Below are positions 62,894-64,000 of a stretch of DNA of 64,000 bases, piece by piece. The notes below the pieces were generated by a model, which saw nothing but the letters and a program-made list of their open reading frames with translations, was not told the DNA's origin and did no database searches. Made by a program: the position numbers and the translations under genes. The stretch lies in assembly GCF_019972135.1 (NCBI RefSeq), contig NZ_BPFI01000001.1:1223106-1287105 (forward strand), in the 5' to 3' direction. Position 1 is the first letter of the stretch. The number at the start of each line of letters is the position of its first letter. The stretch comes from Sulfurovum sp. TSL1 (GTDB taxonomy: Bacteria > Campylobacterota > Campylobacteria > Campylobacterales > Sulfurovaceae).

Positions 62894-63967
62894 TCAATAA
62901 TAACGTTCTAATATCTCATACGCAGTATTGCGTTTTGCAGGGTTTTCCCCCACATCTCTGATGAGCTTGATCATCTCTTCCTGGTTCATCTGGTTTTTCG
63001 CTCCTGCTGCAGAAACGACGTTTTCTTCCATCATCGTTGAACCCAGATCATTCGCACCGAAAAGCAGTGCCATTTGTCCTATGTAAGAGCCCTGTGTGAC
63101 CCATGAACTCTGAATGTTGGGTACATTGTCCAAAAAGAGTCTGGCTACAGCCAGATAACGGAGATAGAGATTTGAAGAGGTCTTAGTGATCGTCGGTAAC
63201 TCTCTTTTCAGCTGTGTATGGTCGCTTTGATAAGACCACATGATAAATGCTCTAAACCCTCCGGTTTCATCCTGAAGCTGACGTACATAATCCCAATGTT
63301 CTACGATCTCACGGGTTGTCTCTACCGTACCATACATCATTGTAGCCGTTGACTTGATGCCAAGTTTATGTGCCTGACGATGTACATCCAGCCATGTGTC
63401 TTTATCATGTTTTTTAGGTGCGATGATGTCACGTACCCTGTCTGAAAGTATCTCTGCACCTGCACCGGGAATTGAACTGAGCCCCTTTGCTTTCAATCTG
63501 CGCAGGACTTCGGAGATACTGATCTTTGAACGGTTGGCAATGTAATCTATCTCGATGGATGAAAAACCGTGTATCGTGACTTGCGGGTATTTCTTTGAGA
63601 TATGTTCCACCAGATCTTCATACCACTCTATCTGCAGTTTAGGGTGTACGCCTCCTTGAAAGAGTATCTGTGTTCCGCCTATGGCCAAAAGTTCATCTAT
63701 CTTCTGATCGATCTCATCAAATGTAAGAATGTACGCATCTTCTTTTTTCTCATGCGTATAAAAAGCGCAAAACTTACAATCCACCCAACAAATGTTCGTG
63801 TAGTTGATATTTCTGTCCACAACAAATGTCGTGACACCTTTGGGATGCATCTCTTTTTTACGTGCGAGTGCCATCTTCCCAAGGGTTTTCAGATCAGCGT
63901 TTTCAATAAGCTCTACTGCCTCATCAATACTCATACGTTGATGTGTGGAATTGGTACGAATCGTCAT
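62894..63967 (-). CDS. mqnC: Cyclic dehypoxanthinyl futalosine synthase (radical SAM)
   Basis: A 357-residue radical-SAM enzyme of the futalosine menaquinone pathway. The cluster motif is C60-X3-C64-X2-C67 (NICWVDCKFCAFY), followed by GGTQILFQGGVHP, SIPGAGAEIL and GANDLGSTMMEENVVSAAG, all typical of MqnC rather than MqnE. The start has GAGG 11 nt upstream. The 161-bp gap to the M16 gene holds no evident feature. Confidence 0.96.
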   Translation of the reverse strand: MTIRTNSTHQRMSIDEAVELIENADLKTLGKMALARKKEMHPKGVTTFVVDRNINYTNICWVDCKFCAFYTHEKKEDAYILTFDEIDQKIDELLAIGGTQILFQGGVHPKLQIEWYEDLVEHISKKYPQVTIHGFSSIEIDYIANRSKISISEVLRRLKAKGLSSIPGAGAEILSDRVRDIIAPKKHDKDTWLDVHRQAHKLGIKSTATMMYGTVETTREIVEHWDYVRQLQDETGGFRAFIMWSYQSDHTQLKRELPTITKTSSNLYLRYLAVARLFLDNVPNIQSSWVTQGSYIGQMALLFGANDLGSTMMEENVVSAAGAKNQMNQEEMIKLIRDVGENPAKRNTAYEILERYY

Positions 63968-64000
63968 TTAGTGCCTCACTCAGATTGCGTTTTAACGCTT

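Noticed and set aside
1-64000. CRISPR arrays, insertion sequences, integrases or prophage genes
   Set aside because: No spaced direct-repeat array, transposase or integrase-like protein was found on either strand.

Overview
The window looks like a chromosomal segment of a Campylobacterota (epsilonproteobacterial) bacterium, most likely a Sulfurovum-like or Sulfurimonas-like chemolithotroph. This rests on family-level reading of the proteins and on gene neighbourhoods I associate with that phylum: bamD next to lon, purD-RDD-lptD-J-protein-PRTase-pnp in one run, a lone atpE, futalosine menaquinone synthesis (mqnC), a short RecG, and a likely 6S RNA beside purD. The DNA is AT-rich and densely coded on both strands. 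I see no prophage, insertion sequence or CRISPR array.

Layout. 0-3 kb: dnaK and grpE (hrcA is not in front of them) with a consensus promoter overlapped by an HspR (HAIR)-like operator, then rpsO. 3-14.5 kb: an Rrf2 regulator with a palindrome in front, a DHH phosphoesterase, a dual GGDEF/EAL protein, recR, a Dabb protein, dnaJ, a ferritin-like protein, a ZIP transporter, HU, tRNA-Leu(GAG) and atpE. 15.2-22.5 kb: a four-gene exopolysaccharide operon resembling the NfrB/NfrA (phage N4 receptor glycan) machinery, joined to a DUF2334 deacetylase-like lipoprotein and a GH26-like hydrolase whose segments are in permuted order. 22.6-34.2 kb: pnp, lptD, purD, 6S RNA, hemD, a CDF transporter and htpG, all on the minus strand. 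34.3-44 kb: sixA, a transglutaminase-like protein, a four-repeat lipoprotein, guaA, nhaD, nadB, dciA and uvrC. 44-49.8 kb: a c-di-GMP-I riboswitch followed by PAS, Hpt, hybrid kinase and CheY-like genes. 49.8-53 kb: lon and bamD. 53-58.9 kb: a second c-di-GMP-I riboswitch followed by a large MshQ-like surface protein and four prepilin-like genes. 59-64 kb: hpf, recG, an M16 peptidase and mqnC.

The common theme is cyclic di-GMP. One intact GGDEF/EAL enzyme, two GEMM-I aptamers in front of a phosphorelay operon and a pilin/adhesin operon, and an exopolysaccharide synthase with a MshEN-type fold all lie within about 50 kb. The best candidates for something new are the NfrBA-deacetylase-GH26 operon, its permuted hydrolase, its MshEN domain lacking the signature arginines, and the two riboswitch-controlled surface and signalling operons. 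Functions are read from sequence motifs by eye; no database search was run.
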